Source: Actinomycetota bacterium
Lineage (GTDB): Bacteria > Actinomycetota > Thermoleophilia > Gaiellales > F1-60-MAGs149
Reading direction: 5' to 3'
Assembly: GCA_009885805.1 (NCBI GenBank)
Contig: VFJZ01000058.1
Location: forward strand, 1 to 32,090
Length of the DNA stretch: 32,090 bases
Made by a program: the position numbers and the translations under genes. Shown piece by piece: positions 7,463 to 15,326 of this stretch; position 1 is the first letter of the stretch, and each line of letters starts with the position of its first letter. The notes beneath the pieces are model-generated. The model made no database searches and was not told the origin of the DNA. It saw only the letters and a list, made by a program, of their open reading frames with translations.

Positions 7463-8833
7463 ATGGCAGTCGAGTGGGGCATTTTCCAGAACGGCGCGAC
7501 CGACCTGCCGACGAAGGTCGTCGATGACATGGTGATCCCCGACGGCGACCTCGCGGCGCTCGCCGAGTCGTACGCGCGCGTCCAGATCGGGCAGATCCGG
7601 CAGGGCGTGCTCGCCGACAAGCTGGGCTTCGACTACTACTTCATGAGCGAGCACCACTTCCAGCCGGAAGGGGCCGAGTTCAGCCCCAACCCGCTGCTCG
7701 CCGAGACGGCGATCGCGGCGCTGACGAAGCGAATCCGCCTCGCCCAGGGGACGAACGTCACGACCGAGCACCATCCGGTGCGCATCGCCGAGCAGGCGGC
7801 GATGCTCGACATCATCAGCGGCGGGCGCCTCGACTTCGGCATCGGGCGCGGCTACCAGCCGCGCGAAGTCGAGTCGCTGGGCGCCGCGTTCGGCTCGACG
7901 ATCCAGGATCAGGAACGCAACCGGGCGATGTTCGAGGAGACCTTCGCGATCATCATGAAGTGCTGGACCGAGGACTCCTTCTCGCACCACGGCGAGTTCT
8001 TCACGATCCCGCCGACGTACACGCGCTGGCACCACCGGCAGACGATGGCCTACTTCAAGGACCAGGGGGATGGCGCGCTCGAGCGGGTGCTGAAGGTCGC
8101 GGCGGAGGACGAGTACGCGACCAGCGGCATGCCGATCAGCTCGAAGGAGACGACGCTCCGCGAGCTCCAGGTGTTCCCGAAACCGCTCCAGAAGCCGTAC
8201 CCGCAGATCTGGCAACCGCTGACCAGCGGCCGATCGATCAAGTACGCCGCCGAGCACGGCGTCAACGGCTACTTCAACGCCTCGACCAACGAGCGCCTGA
8301 AGCGCGACATGGACCGCTACTACACGGCCGCCGAAGCCGCCGGCTGGCCGGACCGCCTCGATCGCGGCGAGTTCCGGTACGGCTGGGACACGGAGCGCCG
8401 GCGTGGCGTCATCACCGACCGCATGATCCACATCGTCGACGAGGGCATCGGCGACCTCGACCGCGCCGCGCGCGGTGTCGAGGTGCAGTGGGACTTCTAC
8501 GGACCGTTCGGGTTCTCGGCCGCACTGGTGAATCCCGGCGAGCAGCCGTACCCGCTGGACATGAAGATCACCGCGCCGCTGCTGCGCGAGAAGGGCATCG
8601 CCCTGCACGGCACCGTGGAGGAGATCATCGAGAAGATCATCGGCATCCGCGACGGCGCCGGCTACGGCGAAGACTTCATGCTCAACTGCCACTTCGAGCT
8701 GGCCGGCTTCAAGAGCGCCGAGATCGAGGAGCAGATGCGCTGCTTCGCCGAGCGGGTCATGCCCGTCGTGGCGAAGGCGTGCGGCGGCCATCCGCCCCGT
8801 CCGGAGAGCACCGTCGACTTCGTAGTCGACTGA
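7463..8833 (+). CDS. Large LLM class oxidoreductase (flavin-dependent monooxygenase type)
   Basis: A 456-residue luciferase-family protein, longer than the usual 300-350. It shows ADKLGFDYYFMSEHHF (active-site His pair region), TKRIRLAQGTNVTTEHHPVRIAEQAAMLD, and SGGRLDFGIGRGYQPRE. A large insertion (about residues 180-260) contains PPTYTRWHH and a Pro-rich segment KPLQKPYPQIWQP. The E-H-H and R-G-Y motifs are those of LLM flavin monooxygenases. AAAGGG lies 7 nt before the ATG. The stop overlaps the start of a lactonase-like gene (TGATG), and a carboxymuconolactone-decarboxylase-like gene follows. The three together suggest oxygenation followed by opening or hydrolysis of a lactone or ester. 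Confidence 0.87.
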   Translation: MAVEWGIFQNGATDLPTKVVDDMVIPDGDLAALAESYARVQIGQIRQGVLADKLGFDYYFMSEHHFQPEGAEFSPNPLLAETAIAALTKRIRLAQGTNVTTEHHPVRIAEQAAMLDIISGGRLDFGIGRGYQPREVESLGAAFGSTIQDQERNRAMFEETFAIIMKCWTEDSFSHHGEFFTIPPTYTRWHHRQTMAYFKDQGDGALERVLKVAAEDEYATSGMPISSKETTLRELQVFPKPLQKPYPQIWQPLTSGRSIKYAAEHGVNGYFNASTNERLKRDMDRYYTAAEAAGWPDRLDRGEFRYGWDTERRRGVITDRMIHIVDEGIGDLDRAARGVEVQWDFYGPFGFSAALVNPGEQPYPLDMKITAPLLREKGIALHGTVEEIIEKIIGIRDGAGYGEDFMLNCHFELAGFKSAEIEEQMRCFAERVMPVVAKACGGHPPRPESTVDFVVD

Positions 8834-9609
8834 TGCGCCTGTACGCGTTCCACTGCGGCGGCGAGATGGGCATGCGGTCGCTGTTCGACCCGAACGACCC
8901 CGACTGCGGCGCGCCGATGGAGGTGCCGTACTTCTTCTTCCTGATCCGGCACGGCGACCAGAACATCCTCTTCGACACCGGGATGCACCCGTCGACGATC
9001 ACCGATCCGACAAGCCATTTCGGGGCGGACGTCGACCAGTACCCGCTGCGGATGAGCCCCGGCGACGACGCGGTCAGCCTGCTCGCCGAGGTCGGGGTGG
9101 CGCCGGACGACGTCGGGCACATCTTCCAGTCGCACCTGCACTACGACCATGCCGGCGGACTGACGCTGTTCCCGAACGCGACCGTGCACATCAACCGGGC
9201 GGAGATCCCGTTCGCGACCTGGCCACCGGCGTACCAGCGCGACCCGCCGCAGTTCATCCGCCGCGAGTTCGACGGCGTCACGCGCTGGCACGAGATCGAG
9301 GGCGAGTGCGACGTCCTCGGCGATGGGCGGCTGATCGCGATCCCGACGCCGGGGCACACAGCCGGCCACCAGTCGCTGCTCGTCCACCTCGACAGTGGGC
9401 CGGTCGTCCTCGTCGGCGACGCCGCCTACAACCTCGACAAGATGCGGGCGCGACGGCTGCCTGCGGTGCTCTGGAGTCCCGACGCGATGGTGGCGAGCTG
9501 GGAGCGTCTCGAGGGACTCGAACGAAGCCTCGGTGCGACCCTCATGGTCAGCCACGAACTCGAGTACGCGACGAAGCGGCGCCTGGCGCCGGCCGCGTGG
9601 TACGAGTGA
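8833..9609 (+). CDS. Metallo-beta-lactamase fold hydrolase, N-acyl homoserine lactonase-like
   Basis: The 258-residue product carries the dinuclear zinc motif HLHYDH (101-106), a later PTPGHTAGHQS with the third His, and VLVGDAAYN with the bridging Asp. ILFDTGMH near residue 46-52, and overall length, match the AHL-lactonase (AttM/AiiA) group, which opens lactone rings. Its place between an LLM oxygenase and a CMD-family gene makes a catabolic lactonase at least as likely as quorum quenching. It starts within the stop of the LLM gene, so translation is coupled. Confidence 0.85.
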   Translation: MRLYAFHCGGEMGMRSLFDPNDPDCGAPMEVPYFFFLIRHGDQNILFDTGMHPSTITDPTSHFGADVDQYPLRMSPGDDAVSLLAEVGVAPDDVGHIFQSHLHYDHAGGLTLFPNATVHINRAEIPFATWPPAYQRDPPQFIRREFDGVTRWHEIEGECDVLGDGRLIAIPTPGHTAGHQSLLVHLDSGPVVLVGDAAYNLDKMRARRLPAVLWSPDAMVASWERLEGLERSLGATLMVSHELEYATKRRLAPAAWYE

Positions 9610-9709
9610 CCGCCGTCCACCTCAACGACCCGAGCCTGTAGACCGCCGGCGTCCCGCACGAGGCGATCCGACGCCACGATTCAACCTCACCGCCACGAAC
9701 GGAGGGCTC

Positions 9710-10078
9710 ATGAGCCTTGATCCGCAGGGCCTGTCCGTCCGCCGCGAGGTACTGGGCGACGACCACGTCGACCGCGCGATCGCCCGGACGACCCCGTTCA
9801 CGGAACCGTTCCAGGAGTTCATCACCCGCAGCGCCTGGGGCGACGTCTGGGCGCGGCCCGGGCTTGACCGACGCAGCCGGTCGATCGCCACACTCGCCGC
9901 GCTCGTCGCGCTGCGCGCCGAGGGCGAACTCGCGCTGCACGTCCGCGCCGCACGACGCAACGGCCTGACCAGCGAGGAGATCGCCGAGGTGCTCCTTCAC
10001 ACCTCCCTCTACGCCGGTCTGCCGGCGGCGAACACCGCCTTCGCCATTGCCGACGAGGCACTGCGCGAGGAGGCGTAG
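9710..10078 (+). CDS. Carboxymuconolactone decarboxylase (CMD) family protein
   Basis: The 122-residue protein has the PcaC-like pattern: RRSRSIATLAALVAL, then ALHVRAARRNGLTSEEIAEVLLHTSLYAGLPAANTAFAIADE. It lacks the CxxC of the AhpD peroxidase branch and keeps the His (in LHVRAA) used in the decarboxylase branch. In the beta-ketoadipate pathway PcaC acts on 4-carboxymuconolactone. GGAGGG (9701-9706) marks the start. The 100 nt between it and the lactonase gene show no separate promoter I can support, so it is probably in the same operon. Confidence 0.88.
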   Translation: MSLDPQGLSVRREVLGDDHVDRAIARTTPFTEPFQEFITRSAWGDVWARPGLDRRSRSIATLAALVALRAEGELALHVRAARRNGLTSEEIAEVLLHTSLYAGLPAANTAFAIADEALREEA

Positions 10079-10106
10079 AGAGCGGCGCGGCGCGGACCGA
10101 GGTTGA

Positions 10107-10520
10107 TCAGCCGTCGCGGAACGGGTTGGAGACGCGAACGCCGTCGTAGTCCTGCCCGTCGGCCAGATCCTCCGAGAGGACGATCGCGCAGTCGAGCGCC
10201 CGAGCCGCCTCGATGATGGCGGCGGCCCAGTACGAGATCTGGAAGCGTCGTTGAGCCGCAATCGCAGCCCGCATCACCCCGACGGTGACGTGGGCGACCT
10301 CGAACCGGAGAAATGACTCGACGAGCAGCGACGCCTGTTCTGCCGTCAGCGCATCCAGCCGACTTGATCGGGTCGCCTGGACGTAGAACTCCTGGAGGAC
10401 CTGGATCGACAGCGCAAGGTCGTGCTCGTTCAGGAGCGCGTTCGCTCGTGCCGCCTTCGCCCGTTCCGAAGGATCTCGTGAGATCGCGTAGAGCAGGACG
10501 TTGGTGTCAACGAAGCGCAC
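10107..10520 (-). CDS. vapC: PIN-domain toxin, VapC family, lacking one expected acidic residue
   Basis: The 137-residue product begins VRFVDTNVLLY (Asp5), has QEFY (Glu44) and ends with LSEDLADGQ (Glu117/Asp118), the usual PIN ribonuclease layout. In the common family pattern S-Y-W-D-A-x-I the Asp is a metal ligand; here the string is SYWAAAIIEAA, so that Asp is Ala99. Glu104, one helical turn later, might substitute. VapC toxins cleave tRNA or rRNA. The GTG at 10520 is chosen because it begins the conserved first strand, and it overlaps the antitoxin gene by 14 nt. Confidence 0.88.
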   Translation of the reverse strand: MRFVDTNVLLYAISRDPSERAKAARANALLNEHDLALSIQVLQEFYVQATRSSRLDALTAEQASLLVESFLRFEVAHVTVGVMRAAIAAQRRFQISYWAAAIIEAARALDCAIVLSEDLADGQDYDGVRVSNPFRDG

Positions 10521-10746
10521 GGTCGTGGAGCGCCTCGCGGTCGAGTCGATCACCGGCACGGAACTGCACGATCTCCGCCTGGACGCGCGCCTGCTGTGCC
10601 GCGAGCCGGGTGAACTCGGACTCCCGATCCGACAGCGAGCGGAGGTATCCGGCGACGAGGGCGCTCACGGAGCTGCCGCGCTCGGCGGCCCGGATTCGCG
10701 CCGTCCGGTAAACCTCGTCGGGCACCGCAACCGTGATGTTCTTCAC
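10507..10746 (-). CDS. vapB: Ribbon-helix-helix antitoxin, VapB-like
   Basis: The 79-residue product starts KNITVAVPDEVYRTARIRAAERGSS, which is a ribbon-helix-helix DNA-binding strand and two helices, then GYLRSLSDRE and a charged C-terminal tail expected to wrap the PIN toxin. The GTG at 10746 is preferred over the upstream GTG at 10770 because a -10 box (TACGGT) ends exactly 6 nt before it. It overlaps the toxin gene by 14 nt. A 13-bp palindrome lies over the presumed -35 region, in keeping with autoregulation. Confidence 0.88.
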   Translation of the reverse strand: MKNITVAVPDEVYRTARIRAAERGSSVSALVAGYLRSLSDRESEFTRLAAQQARVQAEIVQFRAGDRLDREALHDRALR

Positions 10747-10752
10747 GGGTCG

Positions 10753-10780
10753 ACCGTACCACAGTTTCACAGAATCTGTG
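10753..10780 (-). promoter_or_regulatory. vapBC promoter and palindromic operator
   Basis: Reading the minus strand, TACGGT (10758 to 10753) is 6 nt before the vapB start. CACAGA-A-TCTGTG (10768-10780) is a perfect 6-bp inverted repeat with a one-base centre, covering the place where a -35 box would fall. This is inferred to be the binding site of the antitoxin or its complex. Confidence 0.5.
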
Positions 10781-10817
10781 TACTCGTGAGCGTGGAAAGC
10801 GAACGGACGTGTTGCGA

Positions 10818-10823
10818 TAGCCT
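10818..10823 (+). promoter_or_regulatory. -10 box TAGCCT, leaderless start of the PhzF-like gene
   Basis: TAGCCT is followed by 6 nt and the GTG at 10830. The 24 nt from 10813 match 11943 onwards at 22 positions. Confidence 0.5.
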
Positions 10824-10829
10824 CTGAGC

Positions 10830-11663
10830 GTGCCGACGCGCCGCCCGTTCGCCCAGGTCGACGTCTTCGGGAGCGGCCAGCTCACCGGGAACCCCGTCGC
10901 GGTCGTCCTCGACGGCACCGGGCTCGACACGGACTCGATGCAGCGGTTCGCCAACTGGACCAACCTCTCCGAGACCACCTTCGTCCTCCCGCCGACCGCG
11001 GCGGCCGCCGACTATCGCGTGCGCATCTTCACGCCGACGCTCGAGCTGCCGTTCGCCGGCCACCCGACGCTCGGGACGTGCCACGCCTGGGCCGAGCACA
11101 CCGGGCGTCAGGCGGCCGACGTGGTCGTCCAGGAGTGCGACGCGGGCCTGATCGAGGTGCGGCGGACGCCGACCGGACTCGCGTTCGCCGCGCCGCCACT
11201 GATCCGCTCCGGCCCCGTGGATGGCGCGACGGTCGACCGGATCGTCGCGGCGATGCGAATCGATCGCGGGTCGATTCTCGACGCGGCCTGGGTCGACAAC
11301 GGCCCCGGCTGGGTCGCCGTCGCGCTCGCGACGGCGACCGAGGTGCTGGCGATCCGGCCAGGCCCGGTCAACCTCGACATCGGCGTCGTCGGGCCGCACC
11401 CGCCGGGGTCGGAGACCGCCTTCGAGGTGCGGGCGTTCTTCCCGAAGGACGGCGCCACGGTCGAGGACCCCGTCACCGGCAGCCTCAACGCGTCGCTCGC
11501 CGGCTGGCTCCGCGACAGCGGGCGGGTGGACGGTGACTACGTCGCGAGCCAGGGCACGGCGCTCGGCCGTCGCGGCCGCGTCCACGTCACGTACGACCCG
11601 GACGGGGCGATCTGGGTCGGCGGGGCAACGGTCACCGTCATGTCCGGCGAGGTCGACCTCTAG
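10830..11663 (+). CDS. PhzF-family epimerase/isomerase
   Basis: The 277-residue protein has the two-fold diaminopimelate-epimerase-like PhzF fold. Glu48 in NLSETTF is the residue used for catalysis in PhzF; FAGHPTLG (about 74-81) and EDPVTGS in the second half are signature loops. Family members isomerise small acids such as dihydro-hydroxyanthranilate, but most, including this one outside any phenazine cluster, have unknown substrates. The GTG start follows a -10 box by 6 nt. It is monocistronic: the next feature is a 31-nt hairpin repeat followed by an opposing tRNA gene. Confidence 0.88.
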   Translation: MPTRRPFAQVDVFGSGQLTGNPVAVVLDGTGLDTDSMQRFANWTNLSETTFVLPPTAAAADYRVRIFTPTLELPFAGHPTLGTCHAWAEHTGRQAADVVVQECDAGLIEVRRTPTGLAFAAPPLIRSGPVDGATVDRIVAAMRIDRGSILDAAWVDNGPGWVAVALATATEVLAIRPGPVNLDIGVVGPHPPGSETAFEVRAFFPKDGATVEDPVTGSLNASLAGWLRDSGRVDGDYVASQGTALGRRGRVHVTYDPDGAIWVGGATVTVMSGEVDL

Positions 11664-11680
11664 CGCGGCACGCCAGCGAG

Positions 11681-11711
11681 TGTCGCGAAGGTGTGCGGCA
11701 CGATTGCGACA
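11681..11711. repeat. Single 31-nt hairpin unit, variant 1
   Basis: It matches the right arm at 4518-4548 at 29 of 31 positions; the changes are A7 to G and C22 to G. As RNA the first change leaves a G-U pair, while the second opens the lowest pair of the inner stem. It lies between the 3' end of the PhzF-like gene and the 3' end of the opposing tRNA gene, the same kind of site as the other copies. Confidence 0.85.
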
Positions 11712-11735
11712 CGTCGCAGCAGGCCCGACGCCCCA

Positions 11736-11808
11736 TGGGCGGTGAGGGCTTCGAACCCCCGACCCCCTGCTTGTAAAGCAGGTGCTCTGCCAGCTGAGCT
11801 AACCGCCC
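11736..11808 (-). tRNA. tRNA-Val, anticodon TAC
   Basis: Read on the minus strand, a full cloverleaf is visible: acceptor stem GGGCGGT paired with ACCGCCC, D-arm TAGCTCAGCTGGCAGAGCA, anticodon stem CCTGC/GCAGG with loop TTTACAA (anticodon TAC at plus positions 11773-11775), and T-arm with GGTTCGAAGC. The discriminator is A. CCA is not encoded, so it must be added by the nucleotidyltransferase. Confidence 0.96.
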
Positions 11809-11818
11809 TGGCCCGCCA

Positions 11819-11824
11819 AGTGTA
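11819..11824 (-). promoter_or_regulatory. -10 box TACACT upstream of tRNA-Val
   Basis: TACACT on the minus strand ends about 10 nt before the mature 5' end of the tRNA. A weak -35 candidate CTGAAC lies 16 nt upstream. Confidence 0.5.
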
Positions 11825-11947
11825 GATCGGCGGCAGATCAGTTCAGTACGCACGACTTCGGCAACTCGAACAGCCACGCAGCCACGAGCGGTCCGGCGTG
11901 GCCGGTGAGCGCCGCCTCCTCCCGGGCCCCGTCGACACCGCGTGCGG

Positions 11948-11953
11948 TAGCCT
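11948..11953 (+). promoter_or_regulatory. -10 box TAGCCT, leaderless start of the FAD/Fe-S gene
   Basis: TAGCCT, 6 nt, then GTG at 11960. It is nearly identical to the box and start region of the PhzF-like gene about 1.1 kb upstream. Confidence 0.5.
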
Positions 11954-11959
11954 CCGAGC

Positions 11960-14698
11960 GTGCCGATCGCCCGCCTCAGGGGCAGCCTTGCCGGGGAGGT
12001 CCGCGACGACGCGGCGACACGGCACGCCTATGCGACCGACGCCTCCGTGTACCGCATCGTCCCGCAGGCGGTCATCATCGCTGCCGCGATCGACGACGCC
12101 TCGGCGACGCTCGCCTGGTGCAGTGAGGAGGGCGTGCCGCTGACACCGCGCGGCGCGGGCACGAGCCTCGCCGGCCAGGCGATCGGCGCGGGCGTCATCC
12201 TCGACCTGTCGCGGGTCGACCGGATCCTGGAAGTCGATCCCGAGGCGCGGACGGCGCGCGTCGAGCCCGGCGTCATCCAGGCCGACCTCGACCGGGCGGT
12301 CGGCGCACACGGCCTCTGCTTCGGGCCCGACACCGCGACCGCCGCGCGCGCGACGCTGGGCGGCATGGTCGGCAACGACTCGGCCGGCATACGTTCGGCC
12401 GTCTACGGCCGGACCTCCCACCGCGTCCGGGCGCTCCGCGTGCTGCTGGCGGACGGCACGGATCAATGGGTACGCGAGTCGGGCGTCGCCGCCCTCGACG
12501 GGCCCTTCGCCGCCGCCCGCTCGATCCACGATCGCAACGCGGCCGAGATCGAGGCGCGCTGGCCGAAGCTCCTGCGCTGCGTCGACGGCTACAACCTTCC
12601 CGCACTGGCGGGCGACCGCCCCCACCCGGCTCGGTTCCTGTGCGGCAGCGAGGGGACGCTGGCGCTCGTCCTCGAGATCGAGGTCGAACTCGACCCGCTC
12701 CCAGAGTTGCGGGCGTGGACGATCGTGCGGCTCTCCTCCCTCGACGCCATCGGGGACGCGACCCTCGCGATTCTGCCGAGCGCGCCCTCGGCGCTGGAGA
12801 TCATCGACGCCGGGGCGCTCGTCGGCTCACCGGCGTCGCGCGAGGTCTCGGCCGGCGCGGACGCGGTGCTGCTGGTGGAGCACTCGGGCCGCGTGGACGA
12901 GGTGGCAGCGGCTCGCAGTCTCCTCCGGGACATCCCCGGAGCGACCGCCGTCGTCAGCGTCGACGGGCCGGAGGAGAACGCCCGCATCGTCGGCTTCCGG
13001 CGCGATATGCAGGGGACGATCAACCGCGCCGTCCGCGGTGGGCGCCGCCCGACGACCGTCGTCGAGGACGGCGCCGTGCCCGTCGAGCAGCTCGGGGCGT
13101 ACCTCGACGGACTCCGAGCGGCGTTCCGCGACGAGGGCACCGTGTCCGTCATCTACGGGCACGCGTCCGTCGGCTGCGTTCACGTCCGGCCGCTGCTCGA
13201 CCTGTCCGAGGACGAGGATCGCGCGCGCTTCCGGCGTCTCGCGGAGCGAGGTGCCGACCTGCTCGTCGCGCACGGCGGCGCGCTCTCCGGCGAGCACGGC
13301 GACGGCATCCTCCGCGCGGAACTGCTCCCCCGCCTCTTCGGCGCGCAACTGATCGACGCGTTCCGGGACGTCAAGCGCGCCTTCGATGCCGCGGGCATCC
13401 TCAACCCGGGCCGCATCATCGACGCGCCGCCACTCGACTCGAACCTTCGCATCGCCCCCGGCCCGCGCACCCAGCTGCAGCTCGACGTCGCCGCCTGCAT
13501 CGGCATCGGCTCCTGCATCGAACGGCGCGGCGGCACGATGTGCCCGCCGTACCGGATCACGGGCGACGAGCGTCACACCGTCCGCGGACGCGCCGACCTG
13601 CTGCGCGAGGCACTCGGTGGCGCACTCGCGCTCGACGACCCCGGCCTGCGTGATTCGCTCGCCACCTGCGTCGGCTGCAAGGCCTGTCGCAGCGAATGCC
13701 CGGCCGGTGTCGACCTGGCATGGATCAAGGCGCAGCACCTTCACGCGAGTCACGATCTGCACGGCGTTTCCCGCCGCGAGCGGGCGTTCGCCGACACGCC
13801 GACCGCGCTCGCGCGGGCGGGGCGCACGCCGCGGCTCGCGAACATCGCGGCGGCGTCGCCGCTCGGCGCACTGCAACGGCGGCGCCTCGGCATCCACCGA
13901 TCGCGACGGCTGCCGCGGCTTGCCCGGCACGGCTTCCGGGAACTGGCAGGCGCACGCTACGGCCCACGCCGCGTCGACGTCGCCCTGTTCGTCGACACCT
14001 TCACGCAGTGGCTCGAGCCGCAGATCGGGATCGCCGCGCTCGACTACCTCGACGCTGCCGGCGCCAACCCGGCGATCGCGCCGAACGTCTGCTGCGGCCG
14101 CACCTACATCTCCGCTGGCATGCTGGACGAGGCGCGCGCCCTCGCGATCGAGAACGTCCGGCGCCTGCTACCGCTCGCGTCGAGTGGCGTCCCGATCGTC
14201 GGGTTGGAGCCGTCCTGCATCCTCACGCTCCGTGACGAACTGCTACGCCTGCTCCCCGGTGACGATGACGCCCGCACCGTCGCACGCCATGTGCTGCTGT
14301 TCGAGGAGGCGCTCGATCGGTGGGAGACTCCCGCGCTCGACCCGCTCCAGGCGGCCGTCGTCGTCCACCCCCACTGCCACGCGCGCGCCCTCGGCCGCCC
14401 CGAGGCGACTGCGGAGGCGCTCGGCCGCATCCCCGGCGCCCGCGTCACCGTGATCGACGCGGGCTGTTGCGGCATGGCCGGATCCTTCGGCTACCGCGCC
14501 GAGCAGTACGACCTTTCGGTCGCGATCGCGGGCGACCGGCTCCTGCCGGCGCTCGGCGACGCGCCGGACGCCCTCGTCGTCGCGCAGGGCACGTCGTGCC
14601 GCGCCCAGATCGGCGATCTCGCTCGCCGGTCCGCCCTGCATCCAGCCGAGCTCCTCGCCCGGCAACTGCGCCCTACGGGGTCTCCGCCAGGCGGATGA
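11960..14698 (+). CDS. FAD-binding and Fe-S-binding fusion dehydrogenase (D-lactate/2-hydroxyacid type)
   Basis: The 912-residue protein joins a GlcD-like flavoprotein to a GlpC/GlcF-like Fe-S subunit. FAD binding is seen in PRGAGTSLAGQ (about 62-72) and LGGMVGNDSAG; SGEHGDGILR (His446) is the active-site motif of the C-terminal oxidase half. Two 4Fe-4S sets follow: Cys513, Cys519 and Cys528, and Cys570, Cys573, Cys576 and Cys580 (C-x2-C-x2-C-x3-C-P). Two cysteine-rich CCG motifs, NVCCGRT and AGCCGMAGSFGY, complete it. Family members oxidise D-lactate, D-2-hydroxyglutarate or glycolate and pass electrons to quinone. The last 26 nt overlap the opposing PilZ gene. Confidence 0.92.
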   Translation: MPIARLRGSLAGEVRDDAATRHAYATDASVYRIVPQAVIIAAAIDDASATLAWCSEEGVPLTPRGAGTSLAGQAIGAGVILDLSRVDRILEVDPEARTARVEPGVIQADLDRAVGAHGLCFGPDTATAARATLGGMVGNDSAGIRSAVYGRTSHRVRALRVLLADGTDQWVRESGVAALDGPFAAARSIHDRNAAEIEARWPKLLRCVDGYNLPALAGDRPHPARFLCGSEGTLALVLEIEVELDPLPELRAWTIVRLSSLDAIGDATLAILPSAPSALEIIDAGALVGSPASREVSAGADAVLLVEHSGRVDEVAAARSLLRDIPGATAVVSVDGPEENARIVGFRRDMQGTINRAVRGGRRPTTVVEDGAVPVEQLGAYLDGLRAAFRDEGTVSVIYGHASVGCVHVRPLLDLSEDEDRARFRRLAERGADLLVAHGGALSGEHGDGILRAELLPRLFGAQLIDAFRDVKRAFDAAGILNPGRIIDAPPLDSNLRIAPGPRTQLQLDVAACIGIGSCIERRGGTMCPPYRITGDERHTVRGRADLLREALGGALALDDPGLRDSLATCVGCKACRSECPAGVDLAWIKAQHLHASHDLHGVSRRERAFADTPTALARAGRTPRLANIAAASPLGALQRRRLGIHRSRRLPRLARHGFRELAGARYGPRRVDVALFVDTFTQWLEPQIGIAALDYLDAAGANPAIAPNVCCGRTYISAGMLDEARALAIENVRRLLPLASSGVPIVGLEPSCILTLRDELLRLLPGDDDARTVARHVLLFEEALDRWETPALDPLQAAVVVHPHCHARALGRPEATAEALGRIPGARVTVIDAGCCGMAGSFGYRAEQYDLSVAIAGDRLLPALGDAPDALVVAQGTSCRAQIGDLARRSALHPAELLARQLRPTGSPPGG

Positions 14699-15308
14699 GC
14701 TGACCGGAGAGCGCCCGCTCGGTCGATGCAGTGAGACCCGTGAACTGGAGCACCGACTGCTCCCCGTCGCACCGCACCACGACGGCGCCGAGAACGAGTT
14801 CGGCGCCGGGCAACGCAACCACGACCCGGTAGGCCGCGCCCTCCTGTAGCGTGGCGTCGACGAGCGCACCGCCAGCCGAGACGTTGAGGGTCTGCGCGGT
14901 GAAGGGGTCGGCCCTACCGATCGGCTCGCCACGCAGCGCCAGGCCGACACCGAGCCGCTCGTGCGAGCGGCGCTCCTCGAGTTCCGCGCGGGCGACGTCG
15001 ACGTGCAGCGTGGCCAGCGCGTTGTCCACATCCAGCACGAGCACCGGTACTCGAACGAGGCCGCGGTCGGCGACGCCGTACAGCGTCGCCGGTCCGGGCC
15101 GAAGCGACGCGAGGCTGGTTGGAGCCTCCGCCAGGACGCGGCGCCGAGCCGCGTCGGCGTGGACGATCCGGAGCGTGTCGAAGACCTCCCCGCCCTGCGC
15201 GAGCACCGCGCTGCGAAGGTCCTCGACGAGATCCTCGACCGTGGCGCGAACGCCCGAGCGGCGGTCACGGCGGTCGAACTCAGAGGTAGGCAGCGTCGAA
15301 TCTCCCAT
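14673..15308 (-). CDS. PilZ-domain protein, cyclic-di-GMP effector candidate
   Basis: The 211-residue protein has an N-terminal YcgR-like beta domain (about 35-108) and a C-terminal PilZ domain. The c-di-GMP ligands are visible: R-S-H-E-R (114-118, RxxxR) and NVSAGG (142-147, N/D-x-S-x-x-G). It probably binds c-di-GMP and controls envelope or motility functions, but no partner is nearby. The ATG at 15308 lies 6 nt after a minus-strand -10 box TACGAT. Its start codon is only 18 nt from that of the divergent membrane protein. Its 3' end overlaps the FAD/Fe-S gene. Confidence 0.87.
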   Translation of the reverse strand: MGDSTLPTSEFDRRDRRSGVRATVEDLVEDLRSAVLAQGGEVFDTLRIVHADAARRRVLAEAPTSLASLRPGPATLYGVADRGLVRVPVLVLDVDNALATLHVDVARAELEERRSHERLGVGLALRGEPIGRADPFTAQTLNVSAGGALVDATLQEGAAYRVVVALPGAELVLGAVVVRCDGEQSVLQFTGLTASTERALSGQLIRLAETP

Positions 15309-15313
15309 GGATC

Positions 15314-15320
15314 TATCGTA
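15314..15320. promoter_or_regulatory. Overlapping divergent -10 boxes within an 18-nt spacer
   Basis: Plus-strand TATCGT (15314-15319) is 7 nt before the GTG at 15327. Minus-strand TACGAT (15320 to 15315) is 6 nt before the ATG at 15308. The two boxes share five base pairs, so only one polymerase could occupy the site at a time. Any -35 contacts would lie inside the opposite gene. Confidence 0.55.
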
Positions 15321-15326
15321 CGTCCC

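Noticed and set aside
7373-8791. Extension of the alcohol dehydrogenase frame to a protein of over 800 residues
   Set aside because: The upstream part is antisense to the LLM gene; the family N-terminus and a ribosome site are at 7372.
8833-9609. Calling a quorum-quenching system from the lactonase-like gene
   Set aside because: No acyl homoserine lactone synthase or receptor is nearby, and the operon context is catabolic.
11638-11877. A 79-codon minus-strand frame
   Set aside because: It lies over tRNA-Val and the 31-nt repeat; the RNA gene explains the sequence.
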